62,530 bases of DNA from Subtercola sp. (GTDB lineage Bacteria; Actinomycetota; Actinomycetes; Actinomycetales; Microbacteriaceae): assembly GCA_025463765.1 (NCBI GenBank), contig JAODBC010000041.1, positions 1-62,530 of the forward strand, written 5' to 3'. Made by a program: the position numbers and the translations under genes. Numbering within the stretch: position 1 is the first letter of the stretch; each line of letters starts with the position of its first letter. The notes below the pieces were generated by a model. That model saw only the letters and a program-made list of their open reading frames with translations. It did no database searches and was not told the DNA's origin. Below are positions 55,136 through 62,530 of this stretch, piece by piece.

Positions 55136-57802
55136 TTGCGCACACCCATGCGCGCGTCTTCGGCGCGCCGAAAGTTCATTCAGCCCGCGCGGGTTCTGCT
55201 CGCAGCGCTCGCCGTCGGCGTGACCCTCGCGGCGACGCTGCTGGCCCCTGCGACCGCGAACGCGGCGGTCACGGCCACCGCAGAAGCCACCTCGCTGATC
55301 ACCGGCCCCGTGCTGCAGCAGGTCGGCCAGAGCATCCAGTTCGCACGCAAGGGCGATGATCTCGTTCTTCCGGCGAACGATCTGAAGAACTACCGCGTGG
55401 CCCCTAACGGCGACGGCAGTTTCTACCTCGTACTCGACGGTCGATGCGTCACGGCGGGCGGTATCGACGATGACACTCCCGCTACGACACTGCCCGAGTG
55501 TCACGGTATGGCGTCGCAGCGCTTCTTTTTCGTTCCGGTGAATCACACTCCCACCGTCACGGGCGTGGCAGGGGCTGTGAACAACGAATACTTCTACATT
55601 GTGGGCGCCGAGCGTAACCAGTGCCTGACGAGTGAGAAGGGTGGCATGAACTATGTTTCCGGCCAGCGCAGCAACCCTCGAACCACCGTGTGCAGTGAGA
55701 CGGATGTTCGGCAGCAGTACCGCGTCAGCAATGATCGGCAGAGCCAGAGTGGCATCGACCTCGAGTGGCAGAACGTTCTGAACTTGGCCTTGCAGTACGG
55801 AAGTCACCAGTGCGGCATCGTCACCGGGGCGTGCAAGGTCGCGCCTGACGGAGTCGCCGCCGGCGCCATGCTCGAACCCGACGATCCGGCGATCCAGGGT
55901 TATGGCACGATCGGCACGCAGCTGATGGGTTGCGGCGGGCCTTACACCGGCATCGATCCTCCGACCGCCACAGCGAAGTACACGAACATCGGCACGTCGC
56001 CGGCGAGCAAGTCCATCGGCTCGTCGCAGACGTTCACCACAAGCCGCTCGGTTTCCGACAGCCTCGGAGGCAGCGTCTCGTTCGAGAGCACGACCGGTTT
56101 GAAAGACGTCTGGGGTCTCAAGATCTCAGGCAGCTTCAACTACAACCACACAATGGTGTCAGTCGATTCGACGGCATCCACCCGTAACGACGCGGTCAGC
56201 ACTCCGATTCCCGGCGGTTACACCTCGATGAGTTCATGGACGTCGCAGGTCTACACGATTACCGGGCTGTGGAGCATGGATCGAAACCTTTCGGTGACGG
56301 GCTCGGGCACCCTGGCCTGGACGTTCAGAGCGACCAGCAGTTACCCCTTGATCACCAGTGACAAAGGCCCCGGAACCTGGGCCTCGGTCACCACGCTGAA
56401 CGAGAAGAGCTGCATCGCCGGCCCCGCCGCGACGCTCGACGTGAACTCGGCAGACAGTCTGCCTCAGCTCACGAGCGATCTCAGCTCGTGCCCGGCCTTC
56501 CCGGCCCCGGCTGCCAGCCCGGTGCGCCACCCCACGGCGCCGACCGGTGTGGTCGGATCGACCGTGTATGTCTGCCCGGGAAACTGGATCGTTCCCGCGG
56601 CGTCAGCCGGGGCAGCGAACTACCATTACAAGTGGTTCGTGACTGCCGGCTCGAGCCAGGAGAAGCACTACATCTCGAGCGCTGATGCCTACACGATTCA
56701 GTCGGAGACGACAGCCGGTACCACCGGTGCGCTGTATCTCGGGGTCGAAATCGCCGACCTCGGACCGGCCGCCCGTCTCGAGTCGGATTACGTCACAAAC
56801 CTGGCGGACTTTCAGCTCGTGCGGCCTGAACTCGGCGCACCCGAATTCAGCTCCACCTCATTCGTGGGCTACCTGCCGCAGACGCGTGCCGGTGACGTCT
56901 ACCAGACAAAGGTCGTCGAGACTCTGGCTTCGGGTGATGTGGTGAGTGCCGATCCTGCGGCTCCCTTGCCCGACGGCTTGAGTCTTTCGGCTGACGGAGT
57001 GCTGTCGGGAACACTGGATGCTCCGGGCGACTACACCTTCGGCATCCGGTCGACGGGCTCTGCCAGCGTCACGACGTTCACCCTGTCGGTTCTCGCCCAA
57101 CCTGTCGGGTTCAGTGACCAGCAGAACATCACGACAACGGTTGGCGCAGCCGTGTCGACCAGCCTCGTGTCTGACGCACCGAAGGGCATGAACCTGCAGC
57201 TCACGGAGGGCACGCTGCCACCCGGCTTCTCGCTCGACCCGGCGACGGGTGCGCTGACGGGAACCGCGTCGGCATCGGGTTCGTACTCCTTCGCGGTCGG
57301 TAACGCCGGCACTCTCGATACGACGCCCTCGTTCACCGTCACGGTGGCGGATGCGCCGACGCAGTTCATCACCACGGCATACACGGCGGCCCGAGTCGGC
57401 GAGGCCTACTCGGCACCCGTGACAAGCCAGGTTGGAACGGGCGCACTCATCGGGTTGAACGGGCAAGATCAGTCGCTCCCCCCGGGCTTCTTGCTCGACC
57501 CGTCGACCGGAGTGCTGGCCGGAACGCCCACCACGGCGGGTACGTTCACCTTCGCCATCGCAGACCTCACCGACCCCACTAATACTCAGACCGTGGTTCT
57601 GATCGTGAGTTCGGGGTCGTCGACGGCGGTTGCGACGCCCGTTCCGACGGGCGCTGCCGAAGCGTCGACCTCGTCGACACCCGGCAGCCTCGCTGCGACG
57701 GGCGCACCAGTGATCGGGCTGCTCACCGTCGCGGTGCTCGGTTTGCTCGCGGGTGGCTCACTGCTGCTGCTGCGGCGCAAGCGACGCTCGACAACGAGGT
57801 AG
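55136..57802 (+). CDS. Cell-wall-anchored surface protein: beta-trefoil and aerolysin-like regions, Ig-like repeats, LAATG anchor
   Basis: An 888-aa secreted protein; the TTG at 55136 has GGGGGGA 9 bases upstream. A signal peptide (...ATANAAVTA) is followed by a ricin-B-like beta-trefoil region (about 60-200, with VLDGRCVTAG and GAERNQCLTS), then Ser/Thr-rich strands (about 285-400: QTFTTSRSVSDSLGGSVSFE, WGLKISGSFNYNHT) resembling the ETX/MTX2 (aerolysin-type) pore-forming fold. An SPLAP-like Ig unit and three putative Ig domains (LPPGFSLDPATGALTGT type) follow. The C-terminus has LAATGAPVIG, a hydrophobic helix and RRKRR, an LAxTG sortase (class E) signal. A sugar-binding adhesin or toxin-like surface protein is likely; pore formation is speculative. 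Confidence 0.85.
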   Translation: MRTPMRASSARRKFIQPARVLLAALAVGVTLAATLLAPATANAAVTATAEATSLITGPVLQQVGQSIQFARKGDDLVLPANDLKNYRVAPNGDGSFYLVLDGRCVTAGGIDDDTPATTLPECHGMASQRFFFVPVNHTPTVTGVAGAVNNEYFYIVGAERNQCLTSEKGGMNYVSGQRSNPRTTVCSETDVRQQYRVSNDRQSQSGIDLEWQNVLNLALQYGSHQCGIVTGACKVAPDGVAAGAMLEPDDPAIQGYGTIGTQLMGCGGPYTGIDPPTATAKYTNIGTSPASKSIGSSQTFTTSRSVSDSLGGSVSFESTTGLKDVWGLKISGSFNYNHTMVSVDSTASTRNDAVSTPIPGGYTSMSSWTSQVYTITGLWSMDRNLSVTGSGTLAWTFRATSSYPLITSDKGPGTWASVTTLNEKSCIAGPAATLDVNSADSLPQLTSDLSSCPAFPAPAASPVRHPTAPTGVVGSTVYVCPGNWIVPAASAGAANYHYKWFVTAGSSQEKHYISSADAYTIQSETTAGTTGALYLGVEIADLGPAARLESDYVTNLADFQLVRPELGAPEFSSTSFVGYLPQTRAGDVYQTKVVETLASGDVVSADPAAPLPDGLSLSADGVLSGTLDAPGDYTFGIRSTGSASVTTFTLSVLAQPVGFSDQQNITTTVGAAVSTSLVSDAPKGMNLQLTEGTLPPGFSLDPATGALTGTASASGSYSFAVGNAGTLDTTPSFTVTVADAPTQFITTAYTAARVGEAYSAPVTSQVGTGALIGLNGQDQSLPPGFLLDPSTGVLAGTPTTAGTFTFAIADLTDPTNTQTVVLIVSSGSSTAVATPVPTGAAEASTSSTPGSLAATGAPVIGLLTVAVLGLLAGGSLLLLRRKRRSTTR

Positions 57803-57846
57803 CGCCCCGCCCAGGCTCTCGACAGCTGCCGGGGTCGCCACCAGCG

Positions 57847-60582
57847 TCAGCTGTGCGGCGACTCCGTGCGTAGTGCTTCGGCGAGATCCGACCGGCCCGC
57901 AATGCCGAGCTTTCGGTACACCTGGCGAAGATGGTTGTCGACGGTGCGCACCGAGAGACCGAGTTGGGCAGCGATCTCGCTGCTGCGTTCCCGGCGCGCG
58001 GCGGCGACCGCGATCATGCGTTCTCGCTCGGTCAGACCGCCCGTGGGCTTCGCGGTTCGGCTGACCGTACCGACCGCTCGCGTGCCGCTTGAGAGCCTGA
58101 CGATCGACTCGGCCTGGCGAATGATCGATCCTCGCAGCGATCCGCTTGCGCAGTCGATGGCGTGTCGGGCCGCATCGGCGGCACCAGCGAGCATACCGGC
58201 GCCGACAAGCCGTTCTGCTGCGACGAGAAGCGTGACCGGATCACTCGCCGCGGCCGCCTCCGCATGTGCCGTGATTGCGGCGATGAGCTCGGAGTTCGAT
58301 TCTGCCGTCATCGATCGCAACGAGGTGAGCACGGCAGCCGGGCGCCTCAGCCGAACCGCGTAGTGAGCGGTGAGCGCGGCGTACGTCAGGTGCCGGGCCT
58401 CGATTCCGTGGGCGACAGCGCTCGCGATCTCAGCTGCTGCCTGGTCGAGATGACCGAGGTCTGCTTGCAGAAACGCGGTCGCCTCCGCTTCGACGAGATT
58501 TTCTTTCACGTAGGCACGAGCACGGTGAGGAATCGCCTTCAGAGTGCGCAGGGCTTCTTGGTTGTCGCCGAGCTGCGCGGCCACGCTCGCCCGAAGCGCG
58601 ACAGTGACGCCGAGGGTGCCGGAGAAGTCGCTGAGTCTCAACTGATCTTCGGCGCGAGCGCTGAATGCGCGTGCCTCGGGTAGGGCCCCGCGATGAGCGG
58701 CCAGCAGGGCTACGCCGTAGCACCACATTCCAAGAAACGGCGACTCGGGCGCGGCGGCGTGTTGGCGGGCGACGTACAGCGCATCATCGAGCTGCCCCTC
58801 GAGAACAAGCACGAGTAAGCGCGCGAAACCGACGGCGTTGCCGGCATGAGCCACGTAATCGGTCTCGGTCATCAACACCTCGGCGCGAGCGATCGCGGCC
58901 CGCGCTGCGCCGATATCGGCCGCGTACACCGCGGCGATCATCGCATGGATCGTGCTGTTGAGGGCCGTCGCGGCATCGGGCGAACTCTGATGGGGTGCAA
59001 CGGGTTTGACCGTGCCGACCAGGCCCGACATAAGAAGCCACGTGGCACGGTCGGATTCGAGGTAGTCGCGAGCCGCGGAGTCGGGAATGGTGTCGAGGAT
59101 GTGCGTGGCCAGTTCGACTGCCACGTCGAGTCGCTGACCCAGTGTCGCGATCAGCGTTCCCTCGAGGGAGGCGACGACCGCGCGCTCGTCATCGTTCTGA
59201 GCCCGGGCCTTGGCAAGCGAGAAGTCGCGATCGGCCTCCTCTTGCCTGCCCACGGCGATCAGCGAGGCGGCCCGCAGAAGCAGAGTGTCGAGGTGCTTCT
59301 CGAGTCGGTACGACCGAGTGGCCAGATCGATCGCGTCGCGGTGATGATTGTGTGTCGACGCGTGCGCCGCCGCCCACCGCAGATCGGCAGCGTTCGGTTC
59401 GGCGCCTCCGTCTGCAACAGAGGCCACGCGTAAACCGATGCCGCGAAAGCGGTCATCGGTGGTTCCTCTGCTCTCGAGGAGCGCCAGAGCACGCTCTCTG
59501 CTCGCTCGACGTTCTGGGGCCGACATCGTGCCGCTGAGCACCCTGCTGAAAAGTGGATGCGCCAGACTCAACCTGTCTTCAGTAGAGCGGGCGACGAGGC
59601 CCGAACTCTGTAGAGCATCGGCGTCGGCGGGGCTCTGCAGAACATCCCTCGGCAGAAGCGGTGCAACCGCGAGCATCTGCAGCAACGAGAACTGTGCCGG
59701 GGTCAGCTCGGCGAAGCGCGACGTGAGCGAGTGTGTCACCCCATTCGGCAGCACGTGTGTGTCGATCACGACCTCGCCGAACCCGGGCGTCGCAGAGAGC
59801 GACCGAGCGGCAGATGTCGTCACAACGAACTCACGAATGTAGCGGGGGATTCCTCCCGTCAGCTCGACGAGTTGCTCCATACTCGCCCGATCGACCCGGG
59901 CGCCGAGCGCTTTTGTGATGAGCTTTCGCGCGATGGCCGGGGTGAGGGGGCGCAGCTCTGTCTCGTCGACGAAGCCCTCACTGTGCATCCGTTCGATTGT
60001 TCCCGTCAGCATCTGTGCGCTGCGTGCGGTCGCGATGCATCGCACCCCGTAGACGCGTACCAACTGGTAAAGGGCCGCGCCTGACGCTTTGTCGAGCAGC
60101 AAGACGTTGTCGACCAGCAGAACGTGAGGCTGACCGCTGGAGGCGACCTGCGACAACAGCTGGGCCACTCGATCGTCGACGGGGGCGCTGTGAGTGTTTT
60201 TTGCGCCGTTGAGCGTTGGCGCGAACGCTCCGAGCGGCGTGTTCTGCAGTTCAGGAAGCCCCACGACCGACAGAACCACAAATCCGCGAGACCGAAGTGT
60301 GGCTGCTACGCGTTTCGCGAGGGTCGACTTACCCACGCCCTCCACCCCCCGAATCAGCTGAACACGGGCTTCGGGAGCGGCGACGGCGTCAGAGAGGCGC
60401 TTCACCAGCGCGGCGTCGATGGCGATCGGCCACGATTCGTTGTGCCCGCCGACGTCAGGCCGAGCGCCTGTGTCTCGGTTTGTCTGCACAGTACCCATCA
60501 TGGCCGCATTCCGGCGGCGTGCCGGCAAACGAGACGAGGTGCCCGCCGCGTGATCGTTGCCCGCGTCGTCTACGATGTTCAC
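57847..60582 (-). CDS. LAL-type LuxR regulator with AAA ATPase domain
   Basis: About 911 aa from a GTG at 60582 (MNIVDDAGNDH); starts further upstream would overlap the divergent bicupin gene. Order: a short basic arm, a P-loop NTPase domain (about 50-330, Walker A GVEGVGKST, Walker B HVLLVDNV), a long TPR-like helical region (350-830), and a C-terminal LuxR helix-turn-helix (about 845-905, GLTERERMIAVAAARRERSSE and SVRTVDNHLRQVYRKLG). This is the large ATP-binding LuxR (MalT-like) architecture, where ATP and an inducer trigger oligomerisation. Divergence from the bicupin gene suggests it may control it. Confidence 0.92.
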   Translation of the reverse strand: MNIVDDAGNDHAAGTSSRLPARRRNAAMMGTVQTNRDTGARPDVGGHNESWPIAIDAALVKRLSDAVAAPEARVQLIRGVEGVGKSTLAKRVAATLRSRGFVVLSVVGLPELQNTPLGAFAPTLNGAKNTHSAPVDDRVAQLLSQVASSGQPHVLLVDNVLLLDKASGAALYQLVRVYGVRCIATARSAQMLTGTIERMHSEGFVDETELRPLTPAIARKLITKALGARVDRASMEQLVELTGGIPRYIREFVVTTSAARSLSATPGFGEVVIDTHVLPNGVTHSLTSRFAELTPAQFSLLQMLAVAPLLPRDVLQSPADADALQSSGLVARSTEDRLSLAHPLFSRVLSGTMSAPERRASRERALALLESRGTTDDRFRGIGLRVASVADGGAEPNAADLRWAAAHASTHNHHRDAIDLATRSYRLEKHLDTLLLRAASLIAVGRQEEADRDFSLAKARAQNDDERAVVASLEGTLIATLGQRLDVAVELATHILDTIPDSAARDYLESDRATWLLMSGLVGTVKPVAPHQSSPDAATALNSTIHAMIAAVYAADIGAARAAIARAEVLMTETDYVAHAGNAVGFARLLVLVLEGQLDDALYVARQHAAAPESPFLGMWCYGVALLAAHRGALPEARAFSARAEDQLRLSDFSGTLGVTVALRASVAAQLGDNQEALRTLKAIPHRARAYVKENLVEAEATAFLQADLGHLDQAAAEIASAVAHGIEARHLTYAALTAHYAVRLRRPAAVLTSLRSMTAESNSELIAAITAHAEAAAASDPVTLLVAAERLVGAGMLAGAADAARHAIDCASGSLRGSIIRQAESIVRLSSGTRAVGTVSRTAKPTGGLTERERMIAVAAARRERSSEIAAQLGLSVRTVDNHLRQVYRKLGIAGRSDLAEALRTESPHS

Positions 60583-60642
60583 ACTTCTTGCCTCGCCCGC
60601 GGGCCGCTTCGGCCTGGGCGCTCGAAACGAAAGGAAGCCGCC

Positions 60643-61707
60643 ATGACCGAATCGCGTCACGTGCGCTCACTGCAGAGCGGGCTGGTTCAGCACTCGAGCG
60701 AATGGGGGAGCATCCATCGACTCACTGCCGACAACTTTCCGATTCTGCAGCGGCTCTCGATCAAGCGCCTGGTGCTTGCTCGCGGGGCCATTCGCGAACC
60801 GCACTGGCACGCTAACGCTGACGAACTCACGTACTGCCTCTCGGGTGTCGTGCTCGTCTCGACGCTCGATAACGCCGATGTGTTCGCTACGTTCACGGTG
60901 TCGGCCGGCGAGATGTTCCATGTGAAGAGTGGCGCGATCCACCACATCGAGAATGTGGGCGAGACGGATGCCGAGCTGATCGTGGTCTTCTCCAACGAGA
61001 GGCCAGAAGACTTCTCGCTGCACGCGGCGTTCGGCGCGATGAGCGACTCGGTGCTGGGCAACGCCTACGACCTGCCGGCGTCGGCGTTCGCGGCACTCGT
61101 GCGCGACACCACGTCGCCCGACATCGTTGCCGGCAGCGGCCCTGCCGAAATACCAGCCGCCGCCGCGTACCCAGACCCGCACAAGTTCGACGTCGAAGGG
61201 CAGACTCCGCCGCTCTCGTACGAGTACGGCAGTGCGAAACTGGCACGCGATCAGTTCTGGCCGGCGCTTCGAAACCTGTCGATGTATTCGCTGCGCATCG
61301 AAGAAGACGGCATGCGCGAGCCCCATTGGCACCCGGAGACCGCCGAGCTGGGCTATGTGCACGCGGGTTCGGCGCGCATGAGCATCATGGATCCGGGCGG
61401 TTCGGTCGACACCTACCTGCTCGGGCCGGGCGACGTGTACTTCGTGCCGCGTGCCTACCCCCACCAGATCGAAGTCATCGGTGACGAAGAGATTCACTTC
61501 TTGATCTTCTTCGACCAGCCGACGCCGGGCGATATCGGGTATCGGGCGACCGCTTCGGCGTTCTCCCGGCGCGTATTGGCAGCGACGTTCGGCGTCGACG
61601 ACGCCACGTTGCCGACATTTCCGCTTACGCCGGTCGACCCGCTGGTCGTCGCGAAGCTGAATCCTGTCGACCCGCCTTCAGACGGAGCGCTTGCAACGCG
61701 CGACTAG
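60643..61707 (+). CDS. Bicupin, oxalate-decarboxylase-like
   Basis: A 354-aa protein from the ATG at 60643 with AAAGGAAG upstream. It has two germin-type cupin domains. The first has REPHWHANADELTYCLSG and FHVKSGAIHHIENVG; the second REPHWHPETAELGYVHAG and VYFVPRAYPHQIEVIG. Each supplies three His and one Glu as metal ligands, as in manganese oxalate decarboxylases. There is no signal peptide. Whether it decarboxylates oxalate is unknown because the lid residues that decide the activity cannot be judged here. It is divergent from the LAL regulator and followed by a TipA-like regulator. Confidence 0.88.
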   Translation: MTESRHVRSLQSGLVQHSSEWGSIHRLTADNFPILQRLSIKRLVLARGAIREPHWHANADELTYCLSGVVLVSTLDNADVFATFTVSAGEMFHVKSGAIHHIENVGETDAELIVVFSNERPEDFSLHAAFGAMSDSVLGNAYDLPASAFAALVRDTTSPDIVAGSGPAEIPAAAAYPDPHKFDVEGQTPPLSYEYGSAKLARDQFWPALRNLSMYSLRIEEDGMREPHWHPETAELGYVHAGSARMSIMDPGGSVDTYLLGPGDVYFVPRAYPHQIEVIGDEEIHFLIFFDQPTPGDIGYRATASAFSRRVLAATFGVDDATLPTFPLTPVDPLVVAKLNPVDPPSDGALATRD

Positions 61708-61713
61708 AGCGGC

Positions 61714-61743
61714 TTGACCTTGACGTAACGTCAACCCTTATCG
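61714..61743 (+). promoter_or_regulatory. MerR-type promoter/operator of the TipA-like gene
   Basis: The perfect dyad TTGACGTAACGTCAA (61720-61734) lies between TTGACC (61714-61719) and TTATCG (61738-61743), which are 18 bp apart. A dyad in an overlong spacer is the classic MerR-regulated arrangement, implying autoregulation. Confidence 0.75.
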
Positions 61744-61766
61744 TCGTCAGAGAAGGAGGGTTGCTC

Positions 61767-62525
61767 ATGGAGTGGAGCATTCAGCAGATCGCACGGCTGG
61801 CCGGTACGACGAGTCGTACGTTGCGTCACTACGACGACGTCGGGCTCGTGAGCCCGAGCCGGGTGGGTGACAACGGGTATCGCTACTACGATTCCGACGC
61901 GCTCGTGCGGCTGCAGCGGGTGCTGCTGCTGCGCGAGCTCGGGCTCGGCATTCCGGCGATTGCCGGCATTCTGGCGGGGCAGCGCGACGACACCGTCGCG
62001 TTGCGGGCGCACCTCGAGTGGCTCTCCAGTGAGAAGCAGCGCCTCGACCGCCAGCTGGCGAGCGTGGCGCGAACAATCAGCGATTTGGAGAAAGGCGAAG
62101 AACCCATGGCAGAGAAGATGTTCGACGGATTCGACCACACGGCCTACAAAGACGAGGTCGAAGAGCGTTGGGGCAGAGACTCCTACGAGGCGAGCGACAG
62201 GTGGTACACCTCGATGTCGCAGAGCGAGAAAGACGACTTTCTGATGGCGGCGGCCGAACTCGCCTCCGACTGGACGATCGCGGCGAAGAGCGGCACGGCC
62301 GTCGACGGAGTCGAGGCGCAGGCGCTCGCCCAGCGTCAGTGCGACTGGCTGGCCGGTATCCCCGGAGCCCCGAAATCGGTCGACGGGCGCCCGACGAAGC
62401 AGTACTTCACCTGGCTCGGCGACTCGTACGTCGACGACGATCGCTTCGCTGTGAACTACGGCGGAAAGACGGGCGCCGCCTTCGTGCGAGACGCGATGCG
62501 AGTCTTCGCCGACGCGAACCTCTAG
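61767..62525 (+). CDS. MerR-family regulator with TipAS ligand-binding domain
   Basis: About 252 aa from the ATG at 61767, with AAGGAGGG 6 bases upstream. The N-terminal MerR winged helix (1-70) reads WSIQQIARLAGTTSRTLRHYDDVGL, then NGYRYYDSDALVRLQRVLLLRELG, followed by a coiled-coil dimer helix (75-112). The C-terminal TipAS domain (115-252) has the helix pair around FDGFDHTAYKDEVEERWG and the late QYFTWLGDSYVDDDRFAVNYGGKTGAAFVRD. TipA proteins bind thiopeptide-like and other peptide antibiotics and switch on their own promoter. The conserved Cys used for covalent thiostrepton capture was not identified (a Cys occurs in QRQCDWLAG). Confidence 0.92.
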   Translation: MEWSIQQIARLAGTTSRTLRHYDDVGLVSPSRVGDNGYRYYDSDALVRLQRVLLLRELGLGIPAIAGILAGQRDDTVALRAHLEWLSSEKQRLDRQLASVARTISDLEKGEEPMAEKMFDGFDHTAYKDEVEERWGRDSYEASDRWYTSMSQSEKDDFLMAAAELASDWTIAAKSGTAVDGVEAQALAQRQCDWLAGIPGAPKSVDGRPTKQYFTWLGDSYVDDDRFAVNYGGKTGAAFVRDAMRVFADANL

Positions 62526-62530
62526 CGTGG

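Overview
The window is high-GC chromosomal DNA from an actinobacterium, most probably a member of the Microbacteriaceae; the genus cannot be fixed from the sequence. The evidence is the XPB helicase / helicase-associated protein / CspB / DUF3027 neighbourhood, a DtxR/IdeR-type repressor with both metal sites, the actinobacterial-type SerC, secreted NlpC/P60 proteins with alanine-rich N-termini, an LAATG cell-wall anchor, and many GTG, TTG and apparently leaderless starts. No integrase, transposase, phage block or CRISPR array is visible.

Layout. 1-6.2 kb: a PhoP/PhoR-like two-component pair (kinase cut by the window edge) and an XPB helicase operon. 6.3-10.1 kb: cold-shock protein with an acidic DUF3027 protein, SerC, and a DtxR-family repressor. 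10.1-17.4 kb: a cell-wall hydrolase locus of five secreted proteins in which two N-terminal modules are combined with two catalytic modules, plus a small transcription unit, an HNH nuclease and an 81-bp array of nine 9-bp phased repeats. 17.6-30.7 kb: tRNA-Arg, esterase, LuxR regulator, TetR-controlled MFS exporter, FUSC protein, beta-phosphoglucomutase-like HAD protein with a GH65 phosphorylase, and another secreted wall-lytic candidate. 31.4-35.0 kb: a sensor nucleotide cyclase coupled to an MscS channel with a cyclic-nucleotide-binding domain. 35.1-44.9 kb: Nudix enzymes, a large Ig-like/proline-repeat membrane protein, and a three-gene operon of repeat peptide, JmjC oxygenase and ferredoxin-like protein. 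44.9-54.9 kb: a degenerate SF1 helicase-like protein, mscL, fmdB, 5-FTHF cyclo-ligase, galU, an acetyltransferase, an aldo/keto reductase and tRNA-Ala. 55-62.5 kb: a wall-anchored lectin/aerolysin-like surface protein, a LAL-type LuxR regulator divergent from a bicupin, and a TipA-like MerR regulator.

The most promising candidate system is the operon at 41.0-43.6 kb. An 83-aa peptide carries three copies of an Asp/Asn/His/Gly unit whose codons differ mostly at third positions while the amino acids stay fixed. It is translationally coupled to a JmjC-type 2-oxoglutarate oxygenase and a [2Fe-2S] ferredoxin-like protein, which looks like a substrate peptide with its own hydroxylase. Other strong candidates are the cyclase/MscS pair, where both partners lack standard nucleotide-handling residues, and the phased 9-bp array upstream of a wall hydrolase.

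Two genome-wide habits also stand out. Short tandem duplications sit directly behind stop codons at seven gene ends, and low-complexity insertions interrupt otherwise conserved domains. A roughly 60-bp palindromic element recurs three times between genes.
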